Assembly: GCA_048268845.1 (NCBI GenBank)
Contig: JBLWUQ010000016.1
Location: forward strand, 5,266-69,265
DNA length: 64,000 nucleotides
Direction: 5' to 3'
Origin: Muriiphilus sp048268845
GTDB lineage: Bacteria; Pseudomonadota; Alphaproteobacteria; Rhodobacterales; Rhodobacteraceae
Part shown: one piece after another, positions 55,081 through 63,923 of the stretch
Layout: each line of letters begins with the position of its first letter
Position numbering within the stretch: the first letter of the stretch is position 1
Notes under the pieces: model-generated
What the model saw: only the letters and a program-made list of their open reading frames with translations
Databases searched by the model: none
Told to the model about the DNA's origin: nothing
Translations under genes and position numbers: made by a program

Positions 55081-55248
55081 CTTTCGTCTCCTCTTCAAGG
55101 TTTCGATCTTAGTACGGTCACAATGCTTGGCCACTCTTCAGTACTTGATGCCTGTCAAAGGCTTGCCTCCGCCAAATTGGTCGGCCCAAACCGGACATCG
55201 ACCGAGGATTACAGTGCTGCGGTATAGCTTCACCAAAGAAGACGTCGG

Positions 55249-57402
55249 CTAAGGGCCATCGTCGAATTTCCCAAGCAACACCTCGGCTCTTGACCTTAGA
55301 CTCGCCTGGCCATTGCTATCGCCAGAAATCTTCTTTAGTCGATCATGGACTGCTGAGACCCCGCCAAAGAATGCCTCAAGGGTTTCAGGCCTGAGCTTAT
55401 ACTGAACTCCCTCAGACGATGATTCACTCCAACTTTTCATTCTTTCCAGAACATCCAAAAACCCTGTTTCACTTTCCGTTTGTTGTGAAATCCAGCCAAG
55501 AGCCCCTTCTTCATCGCCCACTTGGTGCCAAGCAAACATAAGTGACAAGAAGTGGGGAACTTGCAAAAGGTCAGATGGGACTGCTTCGGCCAACCGTTTG
55601 AGAAACTCGCCCTTGATCAACTCGAACTCTTCAGCTGAAAGCAAACGATCACCTTCTGGCACGCTCCGTTCCCCTTTAACTCCATGCTCAAAAGTCATCT
55701 CTCTAATGATCCCGACCAACCATGCCATGGATTTACCATTTGAATACAGTGTGCGCAGAATGTCAGACCTTAGGTCGAAGTCTGAAACTTGGGCAATCAA
55801 TCCGAAAACTCCTCGCCGGTTTCCCAGTAGGAATTTAGGTCGCCCATAGTCGGTTTTCGCAAACGGAACCAATTCATCGAGCGCCTCTCCCAAGACCCAA
55901 AAGAGGCCTTGGATTTGAGAATCCAGAATGCTGGATCGAGCGGCTAATACACGGTCCAGAAGAACCTCCGCCAGCCTTCCACCTTGAGGTCTCTGGATTT
56001 CAATCATTTGGCGGAAGCGGACCAGCGCCTGTTCGGCATCGCTCTCACAGGCACTGAGAAACTGGTTCAAGTCGGGATCACTTACCTTCCCGGATGGGGC
56101 TGAAAAAGAGAAATAGTAACGGTAGTGGTTTGGGCTCGCTAGGCGTTTGCACGCGTCAAGCGATTGCAGTTCATCAACGCCAGAAATCGAAAATACTCTG
56201 AATTCACTTTCTTCCTGATGCAGTGCCATCATATCAAAACCTGGAAGGTGCTCCTCTAAGGCGTAAACAAACCGAGTTAGATCTTCGCCTTCTCTTTCGA
56301 TAGCTGCCAGAAGTGATGCACCCATGCGTTCATGCGAACCTGGGGTAATATGACCCCAGTCTCCAACCGCGGATAGATCCGACACGTAGCTTTCAATCCA
56401 GTTGAAGAGCTTGCGATTTTTTGCCCGCACCATCTGTAAAAATACCATGTCACCCGGATCTACTTGACTTCGAACAGGCATGAAATTGAGTTTTAAGGAA
56501 TTTAGAACCCTAACAACGTCACGAGGGGTTTCGACAAACTGACCACACCAATTGTGAAAAACACCATCCAGCCTGTCAGTGGCCTCAGAGCTCATGTCCA
56601 ATCCTTCGAGCAATTGTAACACTTCGGATTTCAACCAACTGCGAAGATCAAAACTCATGGCCTTTGGAACTTTGAATGATGCTTGAACCACCTTTTCGAG
56701 ATATGCTCTGCCATCTGAAATTCCGATTGCTCGCTCAATACTCCCCGCCAACACATCAACATCATAAGCCAAAACATAAGCCACGTTCGGAAAGTCTGCG
56801 ACGGCTTTGATCAAGCGCAGAACTTCCGCAGCTTCTGTTGGCTCTAACCGGTCAATGTCGTCCACGAACACGATGATCGGGTGATTAAGTCTTTCAAGTT
56901 TCTTTCTTAGATCTTCATTGAGTTCTCCCAATGACCTTTCTGAGAGCTTTGCAGCCTTCCCACTACTTCTTCTTAGAACCCTTGCGGCGATCCCCGCCCA
57001 TGGTAGCCCTCCTGCTTCCGCAAGATCAGCAAGGGCCGCCAATCCAGACGAGACCTGCGCATACCTTCCCAATATCGCTTTTGTTTCTTCCCTCTCGGTG
57101 GCTGGCACGGACTTTAGGATGACCGGCTCGAGATCCGAAAAAAGTTGTGCCAATAGCTCGTTCCGATTACCGACCAACCATGGGGCAAACCTTACTACTC
57201 GCGGGCCGTCCTTCTGCCCAATCATTTCTTCCAAAGCTAGGTTGACCAGCGAAGATTTACCCGATCCCCACGCTCCCTCCACTCCAACGACAAAGCCACG
57301 TGACAAATCATTTTGTACGAACGACGAAGCGAGATGGCGTGCCATTTCCCCAAAACCAAGCCTGTCGCTTTTGGTCGCCTTGAGTGGTGTATCGTCAATC
57401 AT
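55249..57402 (-). CDS. KAP family P-loop NTPase
   Basis: A 717-residue STAND-like NTPase of the KAP group (named for Kidins220 and PifA). Walker A VEGAWGSGKSSLVNLAL near 40, Walker B IIVFVDDIDRLEP near 177, arginine-rich sensor region and a large helical C-terminal part with no clear domain. No strong membrane insertion between the two motifs is seen, though SGLAALADLAEAGGLPWAG is mildly hydrophobic. PifA excludes phage T7, and KAP proteins recur in defence islands. Base composition is clearly lower in GC than the housekeeping genes, a sign of transfer. Probably the first gene of the set. Confidence 0.88.
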   Translation of the reverse strand: MIDDTPLKATKSDRLGFGEMARHLASSFVQNDLSRGFVVGVEGAWGSGKSSLVNLALEEMIGQKDGPRVVRFAPWLVGNRNELLAQLFSDLEPVILKSVPATEREETKAILGRYAQVSSGLAALADLAEAGGLPWAGIAARVLRRSSGKAAKLSERSLGELNEDLRKKLERLNHPIIVFVDDIDRLEPTEAAEVLRLIKAVADFPNVAYVLAYDVDVLAGSIERAIGISDGRAYLEKVVQASFKVPKAMSFDLRSWLKSEVLQLLEGLDMSSEATDRLDGVFHNWCGQFVETPRDVVRVLNSLKLNFMPVRSQVDPGDMVFLQMVRAKNRKLFNWIESYVSDLSAVGDWGHITPGSHERMGASLLAAIEREGEDLTRFVYALEEHLPGFDMMALHQEESEFRVFSISGVDELQSLDACKRLASPNHYRYYFSFSAPSGKVSDPDLNQFLSACESDAEQALVRFRQMIEIQRPQGGRLAEVLLDRVLAARSSILDSQIQGLFWVLGEALDELVPFAKTDYGRPKFLLGNRRGVFGLIAQVSDFDLRSDILRTLYSNGKSMAWLVGIIREMTFEHGVKGERSVPEGDRLLSAEEFELIKGEFLKRLAEAVPSDLLQVPHFLSLMFAWHQVGDEEGALGWISQQTESETGFLDVLERMKSWSESSSEGVQYKLRPETLEAFFGGVSAVHDRLKKISGDSNGQASLRSRAEVLLGKFDDGP

Positions 57403-57971
57403 TGGTATGCTTTCACGCGCATCTGACCAAACCTGTCCGTCGTTATTAGAGTTGGACGACAGCCCGATTTGATCATTGGAGGGTCTGGTTTGTTTGTGTG
57501 ATTGATTATGCTGCTTGTATTTGACCTTACAAGCGGCATTGTCGGACTTCCGGATAACTGTCTGCCGTCGAGGAGGTGCGCACTGAGCAGGAGGTACTGA
57601 GCCCAGTCAAATTTGGTTTGGCCGATCTTGTCGAGGACACCCCCCAAAACTGTACGCGTTCTTCATGTTAGTCCTGCATCCACTACTACACGGACCTGGT
57701 TTGGCCAGCCTCGACGCACATCATCGACTACATCGCACCTCGCCCGTACAGCATGTTTACAATTTCCGCCCCACACCAAAATCCTTGTATGTGAAACTAG
57801 CGGCGGCCAACGTCCGCTGTGAATGGATCACCTTCATCATCTCGTTCCTGCAGCGAATGGCTGCATTCCGCCCTGATTGAAAGGGCCAGGACTGCGGCGG
57901 CAATGAGCAATGCCCCGAGCTGGCCATCAATGCAGACCAGGGAAATCCGCCCGCTCCTCCGCCACAACGCT
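57403..57971. other. Intergenic region between KAP gene and zinc-ribbon gene
   Basis: About 570 bases with mixed composition and no convincing gene. It must hold the promoter of the KAP operon; no clear box is visible. Confidence 0.45.
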
Positions 57972-58586
57972 CTAGGTTAGCCGGTTCGATGGGACGATTG
58001 ACGCGGTTTTCCAGTGCCCCGCCTTCGGCGCGTCGTTGCGCCAGGCACCGGGTCGCTCAAGCTCCCGAAAGAGCTTCTCCCTCAGCTCCTCGTACTCGTC
58101 ACCCATCAGCAGCCATCTGCGCTTGGACATGCCCTTGGGTGGCGGTGCCAACGGCCCGTAGATGTCCATGCCGGTGCCAATTACCTTCCTGATCTTGCGT
58201 AGCTGACGGAACATGCGCTCGCGGGGGCTTTCGTGCTGGCTGAGATAGCGCAGGTCGTGGCATTTTCGACAGGCGAACTCCTTGACGCAGTAAAGCACTC
58301 CGCAGCGCCGACTACAGCGGGGGCAGAGGAACCAGCGGCGCATGCCGCCAAAGTGGACCGGAGTTTCGACCAGATGGACCCGCTGGCGTATGTTGCCCCA
58401 GCCTGCGTAGAGGGTGAGCTCGAGATGGTCGCCCAGGCCGACTACGATTACGGGGACGTCGAAGCCGCCGGGTGTCGTGCCGACGGTGATCGGGCCTTTC
58501 CCCTCGTGCAGGCCGGCGTCAACCACGTCCTTGATCCGGAGCTGAAGGCTGTCTTCGACGACCAAATGGGAACCTCTTGAGCGCAT
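57972..58586 (-). CDS. Zinc-ribbon protein of phage/plasmid type, 204 residues
   Basis: The middle contains two CxxC pairs, WFLCPRCSRRCGVLYC and EFACRKCHDLRY, then LSQHESPRERMFRQLRKI, a layout I recall from hypothetical proteins of proteobacterial prophages and integrative elements. The function is unknown; nucleic acid binding is likely. ATG at 58586 has GAGGA at a good distance; an in-frame GTG lies 60 bases upstream. Same strand as the VapE gene, so possibly part of the same element. Confidence 0.78.
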   Translation of the reverse strand: MRSRGSHLVVEDSLQLRIKDVVDAGLHEGKGPITVGTTPGGFDVPVIVVGLGDHLELTLYAGWGNIRQRVHLVETPVHFGGMRRWFLCPRCSRRCGVLYCVKEFACRKCHDLRYLSQHESPRERMFRQLRKIRKVIGTGMDIYGPLAPPPKGMSKRRWLLMGDEYEELREKLFRELERPGAWRNDAPKAGHWKTASIVPSNRLT

Positions 58587-58993
58587 GCACGCATCCTCGA
58601 AATCAATTGCTATAGTATAACACCTCTGATTGCTCGGCAACGCCACTTTACTCGGCTATTCATTGCGTTTGGGTTTGCTGCGGTGGGGTCACCATCGGGC
58701 CCACCGAATAGGTCCCACCCAGGCATCTTGGCGGCTCCGCCGCATGGACGCGCGCGGCGCGGTGTTGAGGGTGCAGGGGTGACGGGGTGAAGTTGCCGGA
58801 AACTATGGAAGAGATGATGCTGTATATCTTGAAGATATACCCTTTTTTCCATTCCAGTTTTTTGGGGGTTTTACCCCTGCACCTCTGCACCCTGAGGGAC
58901 GGCACACCAACCCGAGAGCCACCACGAAACGGCGAGAGCGACACCGACCGCGTCGCGAGGTGGGGGTCCCCCAGCCAACTGCACGCGCCACGT
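58587..58993. other. Intergenic region with two dyad elements
   Basis: No gene. It holds GTATATCTT-G-AAGATATAC (58822-58840) and a long-range inverted repeat of GGTGCAGGGGT (58770-58780) with ACCCCTGCACC (58873-58883). Both could be regulatory or replication sites of the VapE element. Confidence 0.5.
58822..58840. repeat. 19-bp palindrome followed by a T run
   Basis: Perfect 9+1+9 dyad, AT-rich, followed on the plus strand by CCTTTTTT. Either a protein-binding site or a weak terminator. Confidence 0.6.
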
Positions 58994-61882
58994 TCATTTG
59001 TCCACCACATGCTTTCTAGCCTGCTTGGCCTCCAGCGCGAACAAGGCGGTAGTGTTCAGTTCCGATGCGAGAGGCGGAAGCAGCCAGCCCCTGTTTTTCC
59101 CGCTCTGCGCGTTCACGCAGACATATTGCCCGGCAGCGTTTTTCACCACGAGTTGGCCGCCACGTAACTCCGCCATTCCCGAGGTTAACCACTGGCGCTT
59201 CGGAGTTGCGCCGACGGTTTTCAGATCCTTCTCGTGCGGCGCCCGTGCGCCGGGCGGCATCACCGCGGAGTAGATCTCTGAGGCCGTCTTCCTCGGCTCG
59301 CCATCCTTCGGCCCATGCCCCCAAGCGTAACGACCAACAATCCGCTCTTCGATCTCGGTGCGAACGCGGTACTTGTCGGCGTTGATCTTGAGAATTTCTT
59401 CTTCCTCGGGCTCAGGCCACCAGGACTCTTCGGCTCGGTAACGATGCCATGCCTCGGCCCAAAGCTGCGTCAACTCGTGATCGGGCAACGCCAGCTCCAG
59501 CTTGCCAACCGTCAGCGGGATGTAGCGTCGGTTTCCGGTCTCATCCGCGAGAAAGCTTTCCTCGTTCACCGTGCCCACGAAGACCGTGCGGCGACCGTAC
59601 ATCGAGGCCTTGTGGGCATAGGGCGCCCTGATCTCGTCCCGGCTTTGCGACAAGAAAGCCTTCTTGTGCGCGACGGCGGACTTCCCGAAGGTGGCGTCAA
59701 GTTCACCAAGCTCGACGACCCAAGCGGACAGCACCCCCTTAACGCTATCTTTTTCGGAGAGGTTCAGGACCTGCCCCTCCCGATAATACTGTCTGAGCGG
59801 TTTGGGTAGGAGTTTCTTGAAGCCCTTGGTCTTTCCGGCGCCCTGTTCGCCCAGGAGCACGATCACATACTCGAAATGGGCCTCGATATCGGGGTTCTGG
59901 GCCCGGGCGACCTCAGCGTGATCGGCAGCGGCACAGGCCTGGATCAGGAAAACGCGCAAGGCAATCTGTGCCACCTCGGGATCGCTTGCGTTGAACTGCT
60001 GAGCCAGCAGCCCGATCCGCGCGTTGCCGTCCCACTCCAGGCTGGAAAGGTAGTCTGTCACCGGGTTGTAGGACCTCCCGTCACCCAGCCCCAGCAGATG
60101 GTTGTCCAGGTTCGGTTTCGGCATGCTGTTTAGCGAAGCCAGACCAACAAGCTCTGAGAACAGCCGGTTTTCCGCGTTGTCTCCCTCGCCGGGGATCTCG
60201 GGATGCTCCCACTCCATGCGCTTGGTGATCTGGTTGTACCTGTACTGGATTCCATAGCGATCCAAAATATGGGCTAGATTGGCCGGGTGGTCGACGACCT
60301 CCAGTCGACCATTCGCCTGCGCCCGCAGCTGCGGAAAGGTTTCCGCGGCCAAGGGCGCGCCTAGACCTTGCGGGAGGAGGCCTTGGCCGAATTCGGCAGG
60401 GTCTTCTTCGAACCCCGCGACAGTGGCGTGGCTTTGACGCCGCACCCGGGCCACCTCAGAACGCAACTCCCGGCGGCTGTTCCCCAACCCGAGGGCGCGT
60501 GCCGCCTCGGTCTCGACCGTTCGGGTCTCGATGTCAGAGAGCTCGGACAGCGCCACAATTTGAACCACGACCTCGCGCACCGACCCAGCATTGAGAATGG
60601 CCTCAATCGCGGTCCGTTCGTCGTAGCGCATCTTGTAGAACCGGGAGCCGTGAGCGAAGCTGTGCACCCCCGGTCCGCGGCCCTCATTCCAGTAGGACTT
60701 GCCGACGCAGCGACTACCGCCGTAGTCCGGCTCGACAGGATCCAGGCAAACCCTCTGATCAAACCCTTCACCCGCAGGTGACAAGAGCTTGGCAACCTCG
60801 ACGATCTCACCGCCTTCAAACACCACGACGTCTGGGGCCAAAAGGATCCCTCCTTCCAACCTCATGCTAGCGGCACGGGCAGCAACCGAGCGCACAACGC
60901 CCCGGCCGACCATTTCGGTCACGATTTCGGATTTGCGCGACACGCGCACGCGCAGGCGATCAGGTTTGAGCTCAGCCTTTGCTTGAGCGCCATTGCACGC
61001 CGCGTCCCGAGCATCTCCCGGCGACAGTTCGGCGGTCGCTGGGTCGAAGAGCTCGGAATCCTCATTCAAGATCAGGTGCACATCGAGGGTTTTCCGAAGC
61101 CCCGGCCCGAGCGTGGCTGTTGGATAGTCGGGTTGTGTGGGTCGAGCAAGAGCTTGATCGGCGAGGCTCCGCAACAGGGTGTCTCCGCCCCTAGAGACGA
61201 ACGCAAAGCAATACACCCCGCGGGCCCAGCAGCGGGTGTGGATCGCCTTTAGGATCCGGGGTGTCTGGCTCGCATCTAGTGTCGGCAGCAAGATACGCCA
61301 GCCCCCAGGACCTTTCAGGAGTTCACCATCCTCCTCCCGCTTGATCATGCTGCTAGAACTAGGCATCACGAGCACAGGGCAGCCCTCAGCCTCTGGCAGC
61401 GCACGGCAAAGGGCATCCACGACCTCTTGGGCAGTTTGAAAAGCCGGCACGCCCTCAGTCGGGGCGATCGCCTCAACCTCTGCGGCAGACTTCACGTCTA
61501 CATCGATGCTGATGAGTCCAGGTCTCTGGCGGAAAGACAGGTAGTTCTTTGTTGCGGCAACGACGTCTCCCCTTCCTGGTTGGCCAGATATGCGCAGTTG
61601 ATCCTCAGGAACGACGCGCGCTTCGGTGATCGCGGGATCGAACGTCCCCGACAGGAACATCTTCGTCGGGTTAGCCGACAGCCGGTACTGGAAAACCTCA
61701 GCTGCAGTTGCAAAGGTGCGGTTCTCCAAGCGCCCCTCTGTTGCCCTTGCCGCAAGCAGTGTTTCTTTTTCCACACCGACGCAGTCCGCCGAGAGAGAAA
61801 GTTTCTTGCCCACCGGCTCGCGATAGACCACCGCGCTCACAAGGATCGGATCATGGGTTGCGGCGCCGCGCTTATCGTACAT
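58994..61882 (-). CDS. VapE/VirE-type primase-helicase of a mobile element
   Basis: A 962-residue replication protein. The N-terminal half has primase-like features (LISIDVDVKSAAE with D-x-D, SSSSMIKREEDGELL, GGWRILLPT). The C-terminal half is a superfamily 3-like VapE ATPase: VLLGEQGAGKTKGFKKLLP near 700, VVELGELDATFGKS, KKAFLSQSRDEIRAPYA and FVGTVNEESFLADETGNRR. Such proteins replicate phage satellites and integrative elements. The ATG at 61882 overlaps the AlpA gene by 11 bases; a longer frame upstream runs through alpA out of frame and is not credible. Confidence 0.88.
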   Translation of the reverse strand: MYDKRGAATHDPILVSAVVYREPVGKKLSLSADCVGVEKETLLAARATEGRLENRTFATAAEVFQYRLSANPTKMFLSGTFDPAITEARVVPEDQLRISGQPGRGDVVAATKNYLSFRQRPGLISIDVDVKSAAEVEAIAPTEGVPAFQTAQEVVDALCRALPEAEGCPVLVMPSSSSMIKREEDGELLKGPGGWRILLPTLDASQTPRILKAIHTRCWARGVYCFAFVSRGGDTLLRSLADQALARPTQPDYPTATLGPGLRKTLDVHLILNEDSELFDPATAELSPGDARDAACNGAQAKAELKPDRLRVRVSRKSEIVTEMVGRGVVRSVAARAASMRLEGGILLAPDVVVFEGGEIVEVAKLLSPAGEGFDQRVCLDPVEPDYGGSRCVGKSYWNEGRGPGVHSFAHGSRFYKMRYDERTAIEAILNAGSVREVVVQIVALSELSDIETRTVETEAARALGLGNSRRELRSEVARVRRQSHATVAGFEEDPAEFGQGLLPQGLGAPLAAETFPQLRAQANGRLEVVDHPANLAHILDRYGIQYRYNQITKRMEWEHPEIPGEGDNAENRLFSELVGLASLNSMPKPNLDNHLLGLGDGRSYNPVTDYLSSLEWDGNARIGLLAQQFNASDPEVAQIALRVFLIQACAAADHAEVARAQNPDIEAHFEYVIVLLGEQGAGKTKGFKKLLPKPLRQYYREGQVLNLSEKDSVKGVLSAWVVELGELDATFGKSAVAHKKAFLSQSRDEIRAPYAHKASMYGRRTVFVGTVNEESFLADETGNRRYIPLTVGKLELALPDHELTQLWAEAWHRYRAEESWWPEPEEEEILKINADKYRVRTEIEERIVGRYAWGHGPKDGEPRKTASEIYSAVMPPGARAPHEKDLKTVGATPKRQWLTSGMAELRGGQLVVKNAAGQYVCVNAQSGKNRGWLLPPLASELNTTALFALEAKQARKHVVDK

Positions 61883-62099
61883 TGTCGGTTCCCCCACAAC
61901 GCTGAGCCAGCTTCTCCCCGATCCATGTGCGTAACTCCCGTTCCGAGAAGTAGTTGCAGCGGCCGATCTTGGTGGGAGCGGGGAAACCCCCGTGCTCAAG
62001 GAGCACATAGATCTGGCTGCGGCTGATGCCGACGAGTCTCTGCGCCTGAGTGAACGGCAGCAGTCGATCTGCGGTGACTTGGGTGTCCGTGGCTTCCAT
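61872..62099 (-). CDS. AlpA-family DNA-binding regulator / excisionase-like
   Basis: A 75-residue winged-helix protein: RLLPFTQAQRLVGISRSQIYVL then GGFPAPTKIGRCNYF and ERELRTWIGEKLAQR, the AlpA pattern. AlpA activates integrase or excision genes of prophages and satellites. Translationally coupled to the VapE gene. ATG at 62099 is preferred because MEATDTQ leads straight into the domain. Confidence 0.9.
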   Translation of the reverse strand: MEATDTQVTADRLLPFTQAQRLVGISRSQIYVLLEHGGFPAPTKIGRCNYFSERELRTWIGEKLAQRCGGTDNVR

Positions 62100-62167
62100 G
62101 GTACAGCGTCCTTGGCTCTTCGGGTGTATGCTGCTGAATATCCATGGAAATGGATGCACAATGGAAG

Positions 62168-62201
62168 GTCAGGCAAAGTTCCTTTTCGAATTCTGCCTGA
62201 C
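62168..62201. promoter_or_regulatory. Inverted repeat upstream of alpA
   Basis: GTCAGGCA (62168-62175) and TGCCTGAC (62194-62201), perfect 8-base arms 18 bases apart, about 70 bases before the alpA start. A candidate operator for AlpA or an element repressor, or a recombination site. Confidence 0.45.
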
Positions 62202-62262
62202 TGCAACTCACAAGCGATCGGCAAATCAACCAATTCATTCAGCAAGGTTTTGAGCGCCGACG

Positions 62263-62470
62263 ACACCAGCGCGCCGGCAACTGGCGCGCGGCCTCACGGC
62301 AAATGCCGACGCCCACGCCGCCGATCTGGCAAATGTCGTCATCGATATTCGGGCTCACGGCACGAGACGCAGCCCGTCATGGCCGCAGAGCGAACCAGCG
62401 CGCTCTCCTGACGTGGCGCGGCGGGCGATGGCATGTCTCCAGCGTCAGAAACCTGATCCACAGGGTGGAG
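62263..62470 (+). pseudogene. Decayed C-terminal end of a serine recombinase (resolvase family)
   Basis: One frame reads RQLARGLTANADAHAADLA then NVVIDIRAHG; after about two frame breaks another continues with MAAE and ANQRALLTWRGGRWHVSSVR then NLIHRV. This succession (helical stretch, IR..G, ..AAELN.RG..T.RGGRWH..SVRNL) is, from memory, the usual C terminus of larger resolvase-family recombinases. The catalytic N-terminal domain is missing. Recognition is by pattern memory and needs a search to confirm. Confidence 0.5.
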
Positions 62471-62869
62471 CAGGCCGGTTGCGGGATCAGGTGGGCGACG
62501 CCCTCCCGCACGAGGGCTGCGACGCAGCGGCTTCTCGGTCGCTCAACGCAAAAGGCGCGCGATCAAGGCAGACCGGGAGATCGGGCAGGATGTACCGAAT
62601 ACCGCGACTGCTCACCGCGCATCCGGACCGTCATTTCCGGTTCACAGTGTCTAAGAGCGACAGGGAACATTATCGGATTCCCACATTGGACGGAACAAGA
62701 TGGGAAGTCCTTTTCTAAGTGGTCATGGCCGACGCGCCACCGGGAAGGAGCAGGGTCAACAAAAGGATTGGAGAACCGCTGCGGGCGCGTTTACAGTACC
62801 GACGGGCTTTGCAATTGGATTGCCGGACAACAGCGCGGATTCGGATCAGTTTTCAGGAAAGGTCGATCA

Positions 62870-63787
62870 ATGAGAATAGTCATATCGGCATGTTTTCTGT
62901 GTCTGGCGGGCGCCGCGCTGCCGGCATATGCGACCGAGTACGCAAGGCTCGATGGCTGCGATGCGGAAGCGGGGATAGGGATCATCACCTATGGTCGCCT
63001 CACCGGCCTTCGCGTTGAAGATCTGAATGTCATCACCGACATATGTTTTGATCGGGTGAACAAGACCATCATGTCCGCGGAATCCGCAACCGGCCTTGTC
63101 CTGACCGAACAGGGGCCGATCGGAGAGGAATACCAGATCATTTTCGATCCCAACCTGCCCTTTGGGCGCGAATCCGTTTCGGTGTACGCCACCACGGCGA
63201 GCCCGTTCGACGAACACGGCGAGTCCATGATGCAGATCACCCAGGAGATTTCGTGGCTGAAAGCCGAAGAACACAGACCCCTGGATCGGGCTGGCTGGCT
63301 GACCGGCTGGCTGAAGGGGTTTGTCGGGGGCGAGACCTATGCTGGCGCGCTTGCGACCAGAACCTATGCGGTCGGCGGCAGCGTGTTCGTGACAACGACT
63401 GATGGCGAAATTCACAATCTTTCAGGATTGGGCTTTGCTCTTGGCGGCGCGATCGAGATTCAGAACGACAACGCGATCGGACGTCTTTCGACGCCGCCTG
63501 AAATGTCCTTTGTCAGCAATACAGACCTGAGCTTCCGTCTGGTCAATTCTGGCGGCGTGTTGAACGGCGACGGACAGTTCTCGACCCGCAACCCGGTTCT
63601 GGCAGGCGCCACCCCGCTGACATGGCAATCACTCCAGACCGACATCACGACCCTTGTCGGCCGGGCCGTCGGCCCGGGCGGGCGCGAATTGCAGATGGTG
63701 GCCGAGATGTCCGGCACCGCCACGCGCTTTGACGGCGGGGTCGTTCCGATCACGATCATTCTGCAATTGGCAGCCGAGCGAAGATAG
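62870..63787 (+). CDS. Secreted protein of unknown function, 305 residues
   Basis: Signal peptide MRIVISACFLCLAGAALPAYA with cleavage near residue 21, then a beta-rich protein without a family I recognise. Two cysteines (DGCDAE, TDICFD) near the mature N terminus may form a disulfide. A spacing of 7 bases from AGGAAAGG supports the ATG. Flanked by mobile-element remains on both sides, so probably acquired. Confidence 0.75.
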   Translation: MRIVISACFLCLAGAALPAYATEYARLDGCDAEAGIGIITYGRLTGLRVEDLNVITDICFDRVNKTIMSAESATGLVLTEQGPIGEEYQIIFDPNLPFGRESVSVYATTASPFDEHGESMMQITQEISWLKAEEHRPLDRAGWLTGWLKGFVGGETYAGALATRTYAVGGSVFVTTTDGEIHNLSGLGFALGGAIEIQNDNAIGRLSTPPEMSFVSNTDLSFRLVNSGGVLNGDGQFSTRNPVLAGATPLTWQSLQTDITTLVGRAVGPGGRELQMVAEMSGTATRFDGGVVPITIILQLAAERR

Positions 63788-63923
63788 CATCCTTGTGGCA
63801 GTTGGTGGAAAACCGCCCGCAACAGCTTCTGCGATTGGAAAACCACAAGGGCGGTTTCGTAGCTTCGGGCTGTGATCAATTGCAGCCCGTTCCGCTACTT
63901 TCGGACAAGCCCAGAAATCTTCC

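Larger units (their letters stand above)
62100..62869. other. Leader of alpA and decayed DNA up to the secreted-protein gene
   Basis: Contains the inverted repeat GTCAGGCA/TGCCTGAC (62168-62201) just upstream of alpA, the dyad GCGCGCC-N7-GGCGCGC (62269-62289) and the serine-recombinase remnant (about 62263-62470). From 62470 to 62869 nothing recognisable is seen. Confidence 0.55.

Noticed and set aside
57957..57965. 9-base match (CTCCGCCAC) to the tRNA-Ser 3' end at 52221-52229, as possible attachment site
   Set aside because: Too short to stand out from chance in this composition, and no integrase lies between.
62303..63787. 494-codon frame ending with the secreted protein
   Set aside because: The signal peptide at 62870 with a good ribosome site marks the real start; the front part is recombinase debris.
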